NCBI GenBank assembly: GCA_013399115.1
Contig: VXAA01004301.1
Span: 1,230-65,229, forward strand
DNA from: Anseranas semipalmata
Lineage: Eukaryota; Chordata; Aves; Anseriformes; Anseranatidae
Direction: 5' to 3'
Length of the DNA: 64,000 bases
Within the stretch, counting starts at the first letter, position 1, and the number at the start of each line of letters is the position of its first letter. Under the pieces are notes generated by a model. The model was not told the origin of the DNA. It saw only the letters and a list, made by a program, of their open reading frames with translations, and searched no databases. Positions 27,299 through 39,806 of the stretch are shown piece after piece. The translations under genes were made by a program, and so were the position numbers.

Positions 27299-28533
27299 AA
27301 GTCCAGTGACAGAATTTAGGATGCTCCACAGGATGCTGAAGTCAGCCACCTTGACAAAACTGTTCCATATGATGCATGTCAGCAGCACAGCTTCAAGGAG
27401 TGTCTTCTCATTTTGCTTCCCACTTAGTAGGATTTTAACAGGTGTCTCGGAACACCTCTGAATATGGCAGGATTAGTGTATGTGATCTGGGAGTAAAAAG
27501 AGAAGGCAAGGGGTAGGGAAAGGAAGGTAACTGATAGCTGGAAGATGAACAGGTTCCAAAGGACACCCTCCAGCAAAGGGTGGCAGGAGAATAGAGTTAG
27601 GTAGATTTAACTTTAGTGTGAGAAAGAACAAACCTTGCGTGTCAGCTGGGACTCATGTGGTTTAATGAATTACTGGAAGGTTAGGAGAATAGAATATGCC
27701 CTCTCCAGAAGAGTCTCTGACAGATCTGAGGGAATCCTTAGCTCAGTAATAAATTTCTCAATCTCAGATGAAAAATGCAGCCACTAGTATGACCAAGCAT
27801 TCGTGAATGACTGAGTACTGGATTTCTAACCCTTTGAGGCCAATGGGAGAACTCACAGTCCAGCCAAGGGATTAAAATCAGAAACTAGCTTGTTCGTTTG
27901 GTGAAAAATTATAAGGAGCTGTTCCAGGAGCAGCAGAAGCCAGTTTCCTAGGGAGCCATATCCCGTGTCTCCCATTCACCTTCGAGGGACCTTCATGAGA
28001 CCCCTGGGTCCTTCCCAGATCCCTTAATTACAAGGAGGACACAAGGCAGCTTCTGCTGCATCTGCTATGGACCTACACATACACTGATTTGAAGGCTAGA
28101 AGTAAGCTCATTTGTATTCATCGGACAAGTAACCTTCGATTCCACACCTTCAGGGAGATTTTCCTCAGCTTGGGGCATTAATTTAGGTCTCTTTCCTCTG
28201 TGCAATACCTGATTTTCACAAGACCTGTAGGAACTTAATTATCTCCAAGTCTTCTGCTTCTCCCCTGAGAATTTGCATTGAAATGTGCCAGTGGCTTTGA
28301 AAGTTATTAGGGGGAGACAGATGAACAGACAGACGGCATGACTGCATAAGCCTCATTTCCTTAGGAAATCAAGTGGAAATGTTTGTATAGTTTATATACA
28401 ACACAATATGGTTTGTGTCTGTCTATTACATTGAAGGTTGTTGTTGAGCTTATGTGTTCCATTGTTGTGCTTCATCTAATCCAAAGTTTCTAAAAATATT
28501 GCTTCGGAGCCTTTGTGATTTGCTTTCATGTAT

Positions 28534-28592
28534 CTCATAGGAACCTAGGACTGGAAGGGGCGTCCTGGGTCATTGTGTCCAGGCTCCTGCTG
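28534..28592 (-). mobile_element. CR1 LINE 3'-end fragment
   Basis: The sequence 'ctcataggaacctaggactggaaggggcgtcctgggtcattgtgtccaggctcctgc' follows the antisense CR1 3' end pattern 'catagaatcctaggactggaagggacctc..aggtcatc.agtccagtcccctgc'. Orientation is minus. It is a short, truncated and inactive copy. Confidence 0.75.
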
Positions 28593-30960
28593 AGGTATAT
28601 GAACTGTAAAAGTTGAAAGAGAAAAGTACTGTGTAATAAACCTCTGGTTGGTACAGTGGGAAAGTTAATGAGACAAATGAATCCTTCCGTGTGGCCTTTA
28701 CAAGGCTGGAAGTCGCAGCATGGGGCAGTCCCCTTGAAGATTTTGGATCATTAGCTTATCTTCTGCAGCAACTGCAAGGAAGCTGGAGATTTCAGAGGAT
28801 GAATGAATTCTCCCCTTTAAAGTGAAGGAATATGAAGCATTCACATTTTCTGTGGAGAATCCTAGGGAAAAGGTTGCCAGATTTTTTTTTTTTCATGTGT
28901 AAAAGGAGTTTTAAAATGTTAAACATGTTTACACAGAGGAAATTATTTGGTCCAGGGAAAGGAGAGACATCCCTTAGCTGTTAAATGTGCTTGAATAACA
29001 CGTTAAGACATGTGAGACACGTTCAGCATTCTTTAGTTTTCCTAAACAAAACAAAAACCCAGAAATCGTCCCATGAAATAAGACAATAGGTAAGAAATGA
29101 TGGCAGTTTCTGATTATATACAGGGCATGTAGGAGCAATAGCATAAGGTTATTTCTGAAGCTATATCATAGTGCTAGAAAGAGAACCTGACAATATAATG
29201 TTAAAAACCATAAATGCCTGTGTTTCAGGAAATGTGCTGTTTGCCTTAAGACCTTTGCTGTGCACCAATTCTTAGAATTAAATGTTCTTCCTTAGTGCGT
29301 ATATCTGCAGATAGTTAAGGACACATTTAGAATATTTATATCCAGAATATCTAGACTGTTTCAAATCTCAGTGATGAAATGCCCTCTACATAGAGTTATA
29401 AAAGATGCAGCTGTTCAGAAGAAGGTACAGTCTGATAGAAGGGCAGAACAATAGTGTACTTGGCAGTTTCTAGAAAATAAACAGAAAACAAAACAACTCT
29501 TTGAAAATCTCGGTTTTGCAATGTTTAAACCGGCTGTGTTGAAAAATAGAAAAATCCTCTTAGAATGCTTTCAGATCATTTCCCTTTTTGAAAGCAGAGT
29601 CAATATGTACTTAAAGCATTGACATTTTAAATGATTTGTATGGGCTAGCTTTAGTATGAGCTGGGAAGACCACTGACTTACCTCAGTGGTGTCTTTGGCT
29701 TGATTTGGCTGTGTGGCAATTTTACATCTCTTTGCCCTTCCATCAGGGTTTGATTCGGCAAGATAAGGAGTACTCCAGGCAGAACACTTGAGGCTGCGAG
29801 TAGCTTTAAGAATTTGAACAGACTCTTTGACTTTGGTTGCACTGTTTGTATCCTACAATCTGAAGTGTACGCTTAAATACTTCATGGGGTTGTGGAGTGC
29901 TCCAGACCTGAGCTCCGAGCACGAGCAGGGCTGACAGCGGTCAACTGAGCTCCATCAGCCCTGTGCTGGTTGCAGACACCCAGAACTGAACGGGCAGTGG
30001 ACTACGTTCTGTGAGCAGTCCATGAAGTCTTTATAAGAAAGTTGCAGTTTTATTTTAGAAGAGCCTATTTGTTATAAAAAATTACATGCTTTAGTAGAAT
30101 TAGGCAGTCTTAAAAAGTCATTCCAGGGTCTGAATCATTAAACTTTGGATCTTTAAAGGTATTTAACTGTTAAACTCCTGAGTGAATGAAAACCTATTTC
30201 TGGAAGGTTGTAGTTACTTTTGTTTTAAGGTGTTTGGAATGAGCCTAGTCTTTTAAACACTATGTTAATGCTCTCAGTGTGTTAATATTTAACAAAGAGG
30301 TTTTCTTCATTAAAAGCACATTTTCTGCCCAACAGAATTTGATAATGTTTTCCATTAAAACTTTGAAGACTGCTAAATTTGACAGCGCTGCTAAGTTTGT
30401 TCAGTCAGACTCAGCCTTTAGAAAAACAACTTCTAACTAGAGGTTGGGGTGTGTGTGTGGAGGTACTAAAAATCTGTCACCCAGTGGAAGGATTCAGGCT
30501 GCTTTCCATTGCCAGGTCGCCCTTCATCACTCTGTCACGATGGCTTTAGGCAGGTGTGACTCATTCGTATGACTCTGGCTCTCATGCAGCTTTGGGAAAC
30601 CAGTGCACCAGCTGGCTTTGGGCTTAGCGGTCTGCTGTAAGCCTCACCAGGACCCATTTCTAAGCCCACCTTATCCTTTACTCATCTAATCTTACACCTA
30701 ATCTTAAACTGCAGATATTATAGCATGGTCAGCGTTCAGTGACTGATGATTCTACTGTCACTGCTCTTCTTTGTCCAGCCATCAGCAGCTAAATCCCTTT
30801 CCCAAGGTGCCTATGCAGTACTAGGGCTTTGTCATTGTAGCTGAGCAGGCATGTTGAGATTTCTGCCCCAGTTTTTCTTTGGGCAAGTACACTATCTCCT
30901 GTACTTCTGCCAGATCAAGCTCAACATTGTCTTTGTATAAAATCTCTGTATACAATATCT

Positions 30961-31055
30961 CTGGCCCAGTCCTACTTGCCTCATTCACCTCACTGTTGAA
31001 TTTTGTTGACTTGGGTGGAACTAGTAAAAAGAGTGAAGCCAGTTGGCCAAATCCT
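30961..31055. mobile_element. Degraded palindromic (MITE-like) element, copy 4
   Basis: The stretch runs from 'ctggcccagtcctacttgcctcattcacc' through 'ttgttgacttgggtggaacta' to 'gtgaagccagttggccaaatcc'. The ends pair loosely (ggcccagtcct against ggatttggcc), and the centre resembles the 'attgacttcaatgggacta' core of the palindrome family. It explains much of the pair of opposed open frames of 104 and 106 codons in this place, which I therefore do not call as genes. Confidence 0.4.
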
Positions 31056-31204
31056 GTTGCAGTTACCATTATGTCGTCTACACTGACTCTGCTGAAGCCC
31101 GTAGAGAAAACCCAGAATGAACAGACTATATTCACTTCTGTGATAAGTATAAAAGCAATTAAAATTCTTTTTATCAGTATGTATCAGAACACTATATAAA
31201 AGCA

Positions 31205-31320
31205 CTTATATTACTTATCATTAGCCCTTGAAGAAACTGAGTTCCAGAAGCATGCCCAAGGTCCCACAGATTGTCAGACCTACAGTTGAAAATTCTTGTT
31301 TCCCTACCAAATGCCTTTCT
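31205..31320 (+). mobile_element. MIR-type CORE-SINE remnant
   Basis: The words 'cttgaagaaactgagttccagaag..catgcccaaggtcccacaga' correspond to the MIR segment 'gaggaaactgaggcacagag..cttgcccaaggtcacacagc'. The tail 'agacctacagttgaaaattcttgtttcc' fits its 3' part. Orientation is plus, about 500 bases upstream of the candidate exon at 31839. Confidence 0.65.
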
Positions 31321-31838
31321 TTATAGGATTGTGTTGCTTTTTGAGGGAAATACTTGCATAAAGAAGGAACCCATAAATGAGTTGTGCACATACATCACAC
31401 TTGGAGGGGGCACAATTCTTATTCAAGTTTTGCCATCTGTGCTTAAGACACAAATGATTTTCATTAGCAAGGGAGCATCATTTTAAGTTTTATCCTTATG
31501 TTATATAAGCACAATAATTGACATCCCTAGCTCCAAACTGGTGTTTAATATAGGTTGAGCAAAAAAAGTATATTCACTTGAAGTTCATTACTATATTTAC
31601 AGTACTGCTTTCCCATGCTTATTTTAGGGTCATTTGGGAAAAAGATTTAACTCCAAAAAAATGAATGCATTGCTATTCTGGGAGTTAGATTGTCACTTAA
31701 TAAATATATTTCTGATAATAAAAATTGGTGTAGTTTTCCTTGCAGGGACTTATTCGGAAGAAAGTTAATAAAAACTGCATGGAAAAACTAGCATCACAGG
31801 TTTTTTTATTATTATTATTTTGTTTGAAATTCCTACAG

Positions 31839-31908
31839 GAAAGTTAGCCGAATGCAAAAAGTATCAAGAGAAAACAGAGAAACATTCTATGGTCATTAAA
31901 ACCCAAAG
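31839..31908 (+). CDS. Candidate internal exon (route A), unidentified
   Basis: A pyrimidine-rich acceptor (tttgtttgaaattcctacag) is followed by 70 bases and a consensus donor (CAAAG|gtaaga, GT at 909-910 of this kilobase). Two of the three frames hit stops. The third is open and starts with GA, so it accepts exactly the one leftover base of exon 1, giving Arg then KLAECKKYQEKTEK and onwards. It is hydrophilic and coiled-coil-like, with no domain I recognise. It leaves two bases over. Splicing on to 37916 or 59037 in that phase gives an early stop, so the true partner would be outside the window or the exon is alternative or non-coding. It fits as the second exon of the CpG-island gene, after a 31 kb intron. 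Confidence 0.4.
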
Positions 31909-32509
31909 GTAAGATTCTCTTAGTAAAGCTACTATTAAGCAAGGTAGCTCTGATGAACCTTTTAAATATTTGTTAAGAACAAAGACCTAACGGCCCTGCT
32001 GATGGGAAAGTCATAATGTGGCTTTTTTCCTGATCACTTTCTATTCTTTGCGTGTGTGACAGATGTCAATGAAGTTGAAATGTGTCCATTTCCCAGCAGG
32101 ATGCTGGCTGTTCCCCAAAATGCCTGGGCAGTTTATAGAGGCCCTAGTATCTCCTGATCTTGAGTGAAGGATTTGTAGAGAAAGCATCCTGCAGGGTAGA
32201 GGCCTGCTGCCTTTGAATAGAGGGCAGCCAGCAGCTCTACGGGCCTCAGCAAGAGATGCCACTGTACCATCAGGAGACTTTGATTTATTATCTGAGAAAT
32301 TCACCATCCATCTGCATGAAGAGGTCACAGAAGCAACTTCCCTAATGTGAATCTGAGACCCCCATTATTTCCCACTTATTGCTACAAGCATGAAAAATTG
32401 CTCCAACTGAGAAAGTTGGGCTTTCAGGACTTGTTGCCATAGCTGAATTTAGATGAATATTTAGGAGCAACGCTTAGTGGGTTTTTTTGAACCTATAAAC
32501 CCCAACAAT

Positions 32510-32700
32510 TTTCACAGGTTTTTGCTAATTAATGCCACCACTGTGGAAATGGAAGCAGTTCTGCAAACAAGCTGCGACAAATGGGATTTTTATTGCCAGT
32601 GGAAAAGTCTAGGGAATAATTAGCGGGTCCGCAGAGATCTCTTGATTACAGACATCTGCATTGGTAATGTCCAGACTCAAAGATCGCTGAGGGAAATGTT
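32510..32700. other. Candidate conserved non-coding element
   Basis: This repeat-free segment has dense homeodomain-like AT words (gctaattaatgcc, gggaataattagcggg) embedded in mid-G+C sequence and no usable splice-flanked frame. The texture resembles vertebrate intronic regulatory elements. The call is weak and rests on appearance only. Confidence 0.15.
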
Positions 32701-35700
32701 TAGGGATTTTCACCTTAGGGCACATTTATGTTGTCAGCTACACCCTTCAAACTGCAGTCGGACAAATGTGGGAAAATATTTTGTGAAATGTTAGACCAAT
32801 GAACCTGATGTTGACTAATCTGGACTAGGGAAACTGGCTTTGCGTTCCAAAGTACTGTCCAGCAGCCAAGACTTGCACATGTAATATTTTGATATCTCAT
32901 TAAACTTGATTTCACAGAGATATTTCTCAGTGCGGCATTTGAATTGCAGTGTGTTGCCTAAGATGCTTTTGCAGTTATCACTGCTTTGTTGAATAGGATG
33001 AAGAGGAAACAAGGCTGGTTATTAAAAAACCACATGACTCCTTTAAAATGAAGCACTGAAAAAAGAATTCATGTCAACAAAGGATTTATTAGTGCAGGTT
33101 GAAGAGTAACTTGATTTGGGATTTTCCTGCTCTTGCCAAAGTGATTCACAATATAAATCATGGATCTACTTATAGAATCAGTCAAGGATTTGTCTATTTA
33201 AACAGCAGTCTTTTAAAATGGCTAGTAAAATATTAATTTTAGGCCTTTTAAGCAGAATTTTAAGCTAAAGGGTTTTAAAAATACACAATTATATTTATTT
33301 TCATAGTATTACAGTGCAGTTGCCCCAGTCATGTTTCCTGCTGTATTAAATGCCATGTAAATCCCAAACAAAAACTCTTCTGAAGAACTTATAGGGTAAA
33401 GATTTGGTTGCTTTTACCAATTGTATCTGGATATAGAATTTAAAATAAATTAGATTTATAGTGTCTTTGATTTTAAAATATCCAACGCACAGTGTAGTTC
33501 TGTCTTGCTTAGAATCTCTCTGTGACAAAATCTTCACTCCCACAAGCCTTACATTAGAAAATACTCTTAAATGTGTATTTAAACCCATCTTTCTCTAGGA
33601 AAGCCATTAAGAAAATGATTAATTTTCAGATACATTTCAGTCCCAGTGGCATCATTTATCCTACTCACTGGTCAGGCAGTCGCTTACAACAAAGTTAAGT
33701 ACTGACCAGACCTAATTCTGAATCCAGGCTGCCCTTCAAGATGTCATGAGAAGCAACAGTAATTCTCCTGGCTTTTAAGCCTCCATGCACAGTGCACATA
33801 TGTAGAGCTGCACCCAGTAATGCAGCAGTGTGAGTCAGGGATTAATTACCAGCATCTTGCTGTTGGCTCCTGAAGTCCTGAATCAACGGGATATGCTGAG
33901 TGCTTGGGCAAAATCAGCTGGCACTGTGAGAATTTGAACTACCAGTTGTGCCCATAGTAACCATTTTTATCCCCGTACCTTTCTTCAGTGTAGAAAACTG
34001 GGTCAGATATTTCCAAAGCTCTCTCTTCACTTGGCTTTTCTGGTTTCTTTGTAATGAGGAGCGGGAGTGGAAGGAACGAAGGGTTAGGAAAGGAGAATTC
34101 AGAATTGCTGAGGATGCTTTTGTTCTCAAATAACTAGAACCTGTATGACAAGAACATGTATATTCATGGGCATTGAGCACCAGAACCCATGCTTTGCTAC
34201 TGTCTGACACAGGAAATTTACAGACATATGAAATAACTTCAGAAAGAGGTTTTTAATAACCTTGTTCTGACTCCTTATGAAGTCTTTCCAGAAGTCCCCA
34301 GAGACGCCTGTGATCACATGTATATTGTTGTCACTGCCCCGGACAGATGGGAAAGTCCCCAGAGAAATTGCTTCACACTGGTGTTTACTAGTCAGAATGC
34401 AGGCTGCAGTAATGCTGTTTTTGAGGAATATGTACTTTTTTTGGGGGGTGCAGTTGAAGGGACACTACAGCTTACAGTGTCCTACAGACAGGACTTTCAT
34501 TTATTACTGGGTAATCTTTAAAACTACAAGGTATTTACATATATAATCCAGATGACTTTTAGCTCAAATTTGGTGCATTTTTTCAGCTTTAAGGAAATGT
34601 TTTACAGTGGTTTAAGATATGATTGTGTAGCAAGTATATCTGCTGTTCAGAAATATGATATGAATTCCTGTAAATAAGGTGTTTAAATATAAATTTGTCT
34701 GACTGTTTTCTAATGAGCCTTGTTCACAGGCCCTGCAGGGTTAATTAGGTTCCTAGATCTTATCTTTACTCTATTACACAAAAGGCAAAAACCTCTACAG
34801 GAACCGAATCCACTCAGAAAGAGCAAATAAACGAGCTCTAAATGATCACAACCTGACCAAGCTTTTCTGCTTCAGCTCCCTGTATGCCTTCGGGCAATGG
34901 GGATTTAAAAGCACTGAGATTACAGGACCATAAAAATACACATTTACATTTACATGTGGTCACATGCAAAATTTAAGATTTAGAGAAAGCCACAAAGGGA
35001 ATGTTTAACATAAGTAGCCAGGCACAAGCTGAATTAATGACACAGCAGCCCCAGCAGAAACACAAGAAAAACATGTAAACCTTCATCTATTATTAGTTGC
35101 TGTAGCCCACACTCCAGAGCGCAAGGACGCATGGTCATTAAAGTCTGTTCTTTTCCACTAGATCTTTTAGCTGCTGCATGAATGGGAGCTGGGCAAGTGC
35201 TGAAGCGTAGTGAGTTCACATGTGAGAGCCCTTGTTTTGAATTTTGTTTCTTGTTTCGATGATAAAATCACTAATAATTTTAATAGAGCAGCCCGAACGC
35301 TCTCCCGACCCTTGACTGAGGAGGGAGATCCTGCGGGAGGGCTCTCCAAGCTGTGCGTGTTGGACACCTTGGTGAAGTCATGAGGGCTGGCAGGAGGCTG
35401 CAGACAGGGCTCTCAAGAAGTGCATTGCCTCCTTCTAACACTGGTGTGAAGAATTTGCCTTCTTGCAGCCTCTGACAGGCACGCAGAACTTTTGCACCAA
35501 GCCTTGAACATCTGCAACAGGCAATCCCTTTCCTTAAAATTTACACATCATCATGTAACGCGGACATACTTTAACTGAAAAGCTTTAGGAATAGACTGTG
35601 TCCGTTTTCCACATGCTGGTACTGCACTGAACACTCTGGGTTTCAAAACAGACATGTTAGCTGCTTGTGCAACTGCAGTACAAGTAAATGCTAGATAAGA

Positions 35701-35719
35701 GAAGAGACAAGTTTTATCC

Positions 35720-35878
<159 letters not shown>

Positions 35879-37915
35879 GCCTTGACTCCTTTGTCCTAGC
35901 GGGGAATAGATGATTTTTCACAGGAGTGTCCTTTGAGGCAATTAGCACTAGAATGGTTTAATTTAAACAAATCTGAGTTCTGGTTGTGTAATTATGGATC
36001 TACTCACGTGCCCGCACATATGCACGAAAAGAGAGTGTAGGAGTTCCCTGGGGAAAAGTAATGAAGTCTGTTTGTCTTGCGAAAACTATGTTGTATTATA
36101 ATATAGCAACTGATAGAATGAGCATTTCTGATGCAGGACATTATTCAGTATTTAATTTCAAATGACAGATGAGTTTCAGAAACTAGTTGTCCGGTTGCAA
36201 ATCTTTCTCCCACAGAAGTATATTTGTTTAGTTCCTTTGCACACCACAAATTACTCACCACTTTGGGCAGCGTCTGATCCTCAGCTGGTCTAGCTCAGCA
36301 CAGTAATGGAGATCAATAGTGGTGCTGCTTTACAGCAGCCCTGTTTTTAGAATGCTAATTGTTTAACCTTGCAAAGTGGAACACATTGTGTTATTTATAT
36401 CGTAGTGGTGGGGAACTCAAGCTATCAAGAGGGATCCTGCCACATTAGGCACTACATATACAAAGGGGAAAAAAAGGACATGCCCTTATGTATGCACTTA
36501 TTTTTTTTGCACCTAATTGGACTAATTGAAGTCTGTGGCATTACTGATGTGCTGAAAGCTAAGCATATGCAGAAATCCTTACAGGGTGGGGAAATAAAGA
36601 CATGGATTGTAAGACTGAGAAAAGAAGAAAAATCAGAAGGTCATGTTATTTTATCTCTCACTGGACTTTTCTCTTAGGATTTGTTATGATTTACTGTCAT
36701 TACATCTTATGTAAACAGTCACTGTTTCCATGAAGTGGGAGGTCCTGTTAATCTTCTTCTGAGTAGCTATTCAGCATTATTTGTGAGCCTAACTGGAAAT
36801 ATACATCCTTACTGTAATGGAATGATCAAGAATCTGTATACCCCGTAGCCTCTGGTTATGGTTCTGACCCTATAAAATGTGTAGGTGGGGTTTCCCTATT
36901 AACAGTCATCCAGTAAAGCCAGGGGAAATCTGAGATGATTTCCCTGCTTCCTGCAGTTGTTTCCTCTGTAGTGGATGCTCTTGACTCGTCCAGATCAGCA
37001 ATTGCCTGGCCCCAGGGCCCATGAAAAGACTTTGGAGGGATACTTTCTTTTTGAGCTTTAGGAACTGACTGAATGGCAGGTGTTTTAAAAAATAATAAAT
37101 GGAGGATGAAGCCTCACTTTCTTTCCTGCTTCCTTCTAAATCCTTAACCAAACGGTATCTTTACTTCACTGCCTTCCAGCAGAACCTGTATTACTTAGTA
37201 ATATAGGCTGTCCATGCTTTCTTCAACAACAAACACAAACCAATTGCAGAGGGTGCATTGCTTGTGATCTTGTATACACACTGGCTGTTAGATCTTTTGG
37301 GGTCTTGTTTCTACTTAAAAGGAAAATAAATCTATGGAGCAAGTGCGATGTCCCTGAACTGTCCTGCCAGCATATGAGGTATTGAATACTCTGTGAGATG
37401 CCATCCCTTTCCAGCTGGACACAGGCTTTCTATGGTAGTATTGAACCACTTTACAGTAATACAATCCTCCCCTCAATTTACTGAGGACTATGTGACTGGA
37501 ACTCATCTGACATTTCTGGTACAGTTTGAGACACCCCATGACGGTGCCTTTTGGGGGTGTCACAAGGAAGTAGAATTTTTCAAAGCAAAATAATCCTTAT
37601 GTTTATATGGAAAGTTGAAAATAATAAACCTGTTGCATAATCCTGATCTGCTTCATAAAGGTGACATTTACAAGGATATACTTCCACATTTTACTCAGCT
37701 GTGTGTGTCTCCATTAACTTGGAAAAGCTCAGCTGAACCTAAATCCCGTATCACATAAAATTGCTGATTTAAATACTGAGAGTACTACTAGCATTTTCTT
37801 CTTGTTGAAAAGCCCTGCCTTTTCACGCCCACCTATGCCTATAGTCTCACCAACATAAGTGGGAGTCTTCCTAGGATGTCTGAGAGTAATGTATTTATTA
37901 ATTCCTTTTTTCCAG

Positions 37916-38055
37916 GAGTGATTCCTTCAGTGCTGCCATCCCAGTGGAGATTGCAGTGGGATCTCCTTCTGTACAAGTCACTACATGGGAGTAGATCCTC
38001 TGGCTGTGTTTCCTGTCATCAGGTGTCACCCCAGCTAGATGTCTGCAAGGAAGCG
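37916..38055 (+). CDS. Candidate internal exon (route B), unidentified
   Basis: A very strong acceptor (tttattaattccttttttccag) precedes 140 bases ending in a good donor (AAGCG|gtaaga). In the frame that accepts exon 1's single leftover base, all 46 codons are open (starting VIPSVLPSQWRLQWDLLLYK) and the exon ends in phase 0. That is exactly the phase required by 59037-59081. In the other frames there is an immediate TGA, or a TAG after 25 codons. No domain is recognised, and the peptide has Cys residues (GCVSCH) but no convincing metal site. It could be an exon of a long non-coding RNA or a chance splice-site pair. Confidence 0.28.
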
Positions 38056-39345
38056 GTAAGAAATCTACAATACTCCTCTGCTCATTCACTCAGCTGCCAA
38101 ACATGCACATTTCACTGGTTTTGTGAAAACACTTTCCTGCAGTGGAAATGTGGTACAACTGACTAGGTAGGCCAACAGCTCTCTGATTGCCCATCTGCTG
38201 GTCTAACAGATTAAATATTAGCATTTCTGTCTCCTGGAAAGCAATTTTCTCCAAATATGGTTCGCAAAGAAGAACATTTCTTCTTCTTCTGCACCAGACA
38301 AACTGTCAGACAAGTGGTATAGATAGATAGGATGGGAGTTTAAACACGTGACTGGCAGAATGTAGAACCTATTATTTGGGTTGATTTTTTAATGTGCTTG
38401 CTCTTCACTGGTAAATGAAACAAAGTGCACAATTACAGCAAGATGACTACACAAGTTAGTGAGGGAGTCCTGTGAGCATCGGCAGGATGAAGGCGTCTAG
38501 GCTGTTAGCTGGTGAAATCTGCCCAGAAGACAAATACTTTACAAAGAATTTCTTCCATGAGAAATCTTTTAGCTCCTTAGGGTTTTCATTGCTACTTCTG
38601 CTCTACACTGACAATGTATGTTTGTTTATAGATGTTGCTAGAATTTTGAGTTTCTATATATGGGTAAGTTTGAGCTGACAGAGAGAGGAATATTTGAAAT
38701 AGATTTAAGAAATAGACAGATACATTCTTAATTCATGTTTTTAGACTTTCATTTTCCTGATGCAAGTTATTCATAACTCCCACAGAATCCAATAAATTCG
38801 TAGTCCCTCACGGTAGGAAAGGGACTGAAGTCAAAGGGAATTATTTGTATCCTGCAGTGGGAGAATAAGCCTCCTGGGAAACTGTGAATCTCCTGTTTGC
38901 CATAAGCAATTCATTACTGCACTGTCAGTAATAAATCATTACAGGATTTGTAGGACTCCCTATTATTATTTAAGTGTACCTATGCTTTCATTATCACTCC
39001 TTTCTAATATAAAAGTGACTGATGTGAGTTATGAAATGATGTTAATATATAGATTTCTGCTGATACTTGGTTTATGGCTTATCCTTCATTCCCTGTATTA
39101 TAGCACTTGTTGCCTCAGATTCAGTGTTATGTCCAGGCCTGCTGCAGATCTCCTCTCCTCAGAATTTCACCCATTGCTCGTGAGAATTTCAACTTCTGGA
39201 TAAATAAATATTTTGGGTCAGGTCTTAAAAACACAGAAGTCCTTATTCACATGTTATTTTTGGAACGTGCCCATGTCTTAGTGGAACTCTCATACCACAA
39301 TAGCTGATGGAATAAATAGAGAAATGTAACTTCATGCCTCTACTT

Positions 39346-39390
39346 TGAGGGTCAGAGGGGAGGGGAGCGGAGAAGGGAGAAGGAGTAGAC
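39346..39390. repeat. Purine-rich (GGGGA/GAAGG) tract
   Basis: About 45 bases of nearly uninterrupted G/A on the + strand (gagggtcagaggggaggggagcggagaagg...), containing G-runs. It is low complexity. Confidence 0.7.
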
Positions 39391-39759
39391 AGATTCAGTG
39401 ACTGAGCTCTCCCTGCAGAGGAGTAAAAAGGGTTTAGTAGTGACAGTAAGTAGAACAAACACAGCATCAAATGCAAACGTCTTCCAAAGAGAGCTAAAAA
39501 TCTTATCAGGATAAAATAAACTTACATAGCTGTGCTGGTGGGTTGCAACAAGCGAGCTCCCTCCATCCTGTCCCTTTTGGCCTTTTCTTCTGGTAACAGA
39601 TGTCCCTTCTCTCCCAGTGGTCTTCCAGTTCCAGAATGAAGAACTTGTGCTCTGAACTTTTTATTCATGGTTGCCTTCATAGGGTTCTCTATTCCTAGGC
39701 TGTGAGAGTAACTTCATTGTTATTCTTCTAATTATCAGTCTCTTCCTGTATTGCCTGTG

Positions 39760-39806
39760 AAAAACAAAAACAAACAAACAAACAAAAACAACAATAAAAA
39801 AACAAA
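39760..39806. repeat. (CAAA)n-type A-rich tract
   Basis: Irregular CAAA/CAAAAA units (aaaaacaaaaacaaacaaacaaacaaaaacaacaataaaaaaac). It may be the remains of a poly(A) tail or plain slippage. Confidence 0.85.

Larger units (their letters stand above)
378..31838 (+). other. Putative first intron (long, gene-free)
   Basis: From the donor at 378 to the candidate acceptor at 31838 I find no reading frame that looks like a gene. Open frames of 60 to 120 codons occur on both strands at the rate expected of AT-rich non-coding DNA, and none carries a recognisable domain. The stretch holds the repeats, transposon remnants and one assembly gap listed separately. The remaining sequence is unremarkable single-copy-looking DNA. 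If the downstream exons are not real, this is simply 5' intron or intergenic DNA of unknown extent. Confidence 0.45.

Noticed and set aside
29930..30010. CR1-like wording (gacacccagaactgaacgggcagtgg)
   Set aside because: Only one short block resembles CR1; flanking sequence does not continue the consensus.
38632..38663. 32-base segment between tttgtttatag and a gtaagt donor
   Set aside because: Too short and unsupported; such pairs occur by chance in 60 kb.
38770..38860. Possible further palindrome copy (gggactgaagtcaaaggg...tatcctgcag)
   Set aside because: Only one arm resembles the family; pairing of the ends is not convincing.
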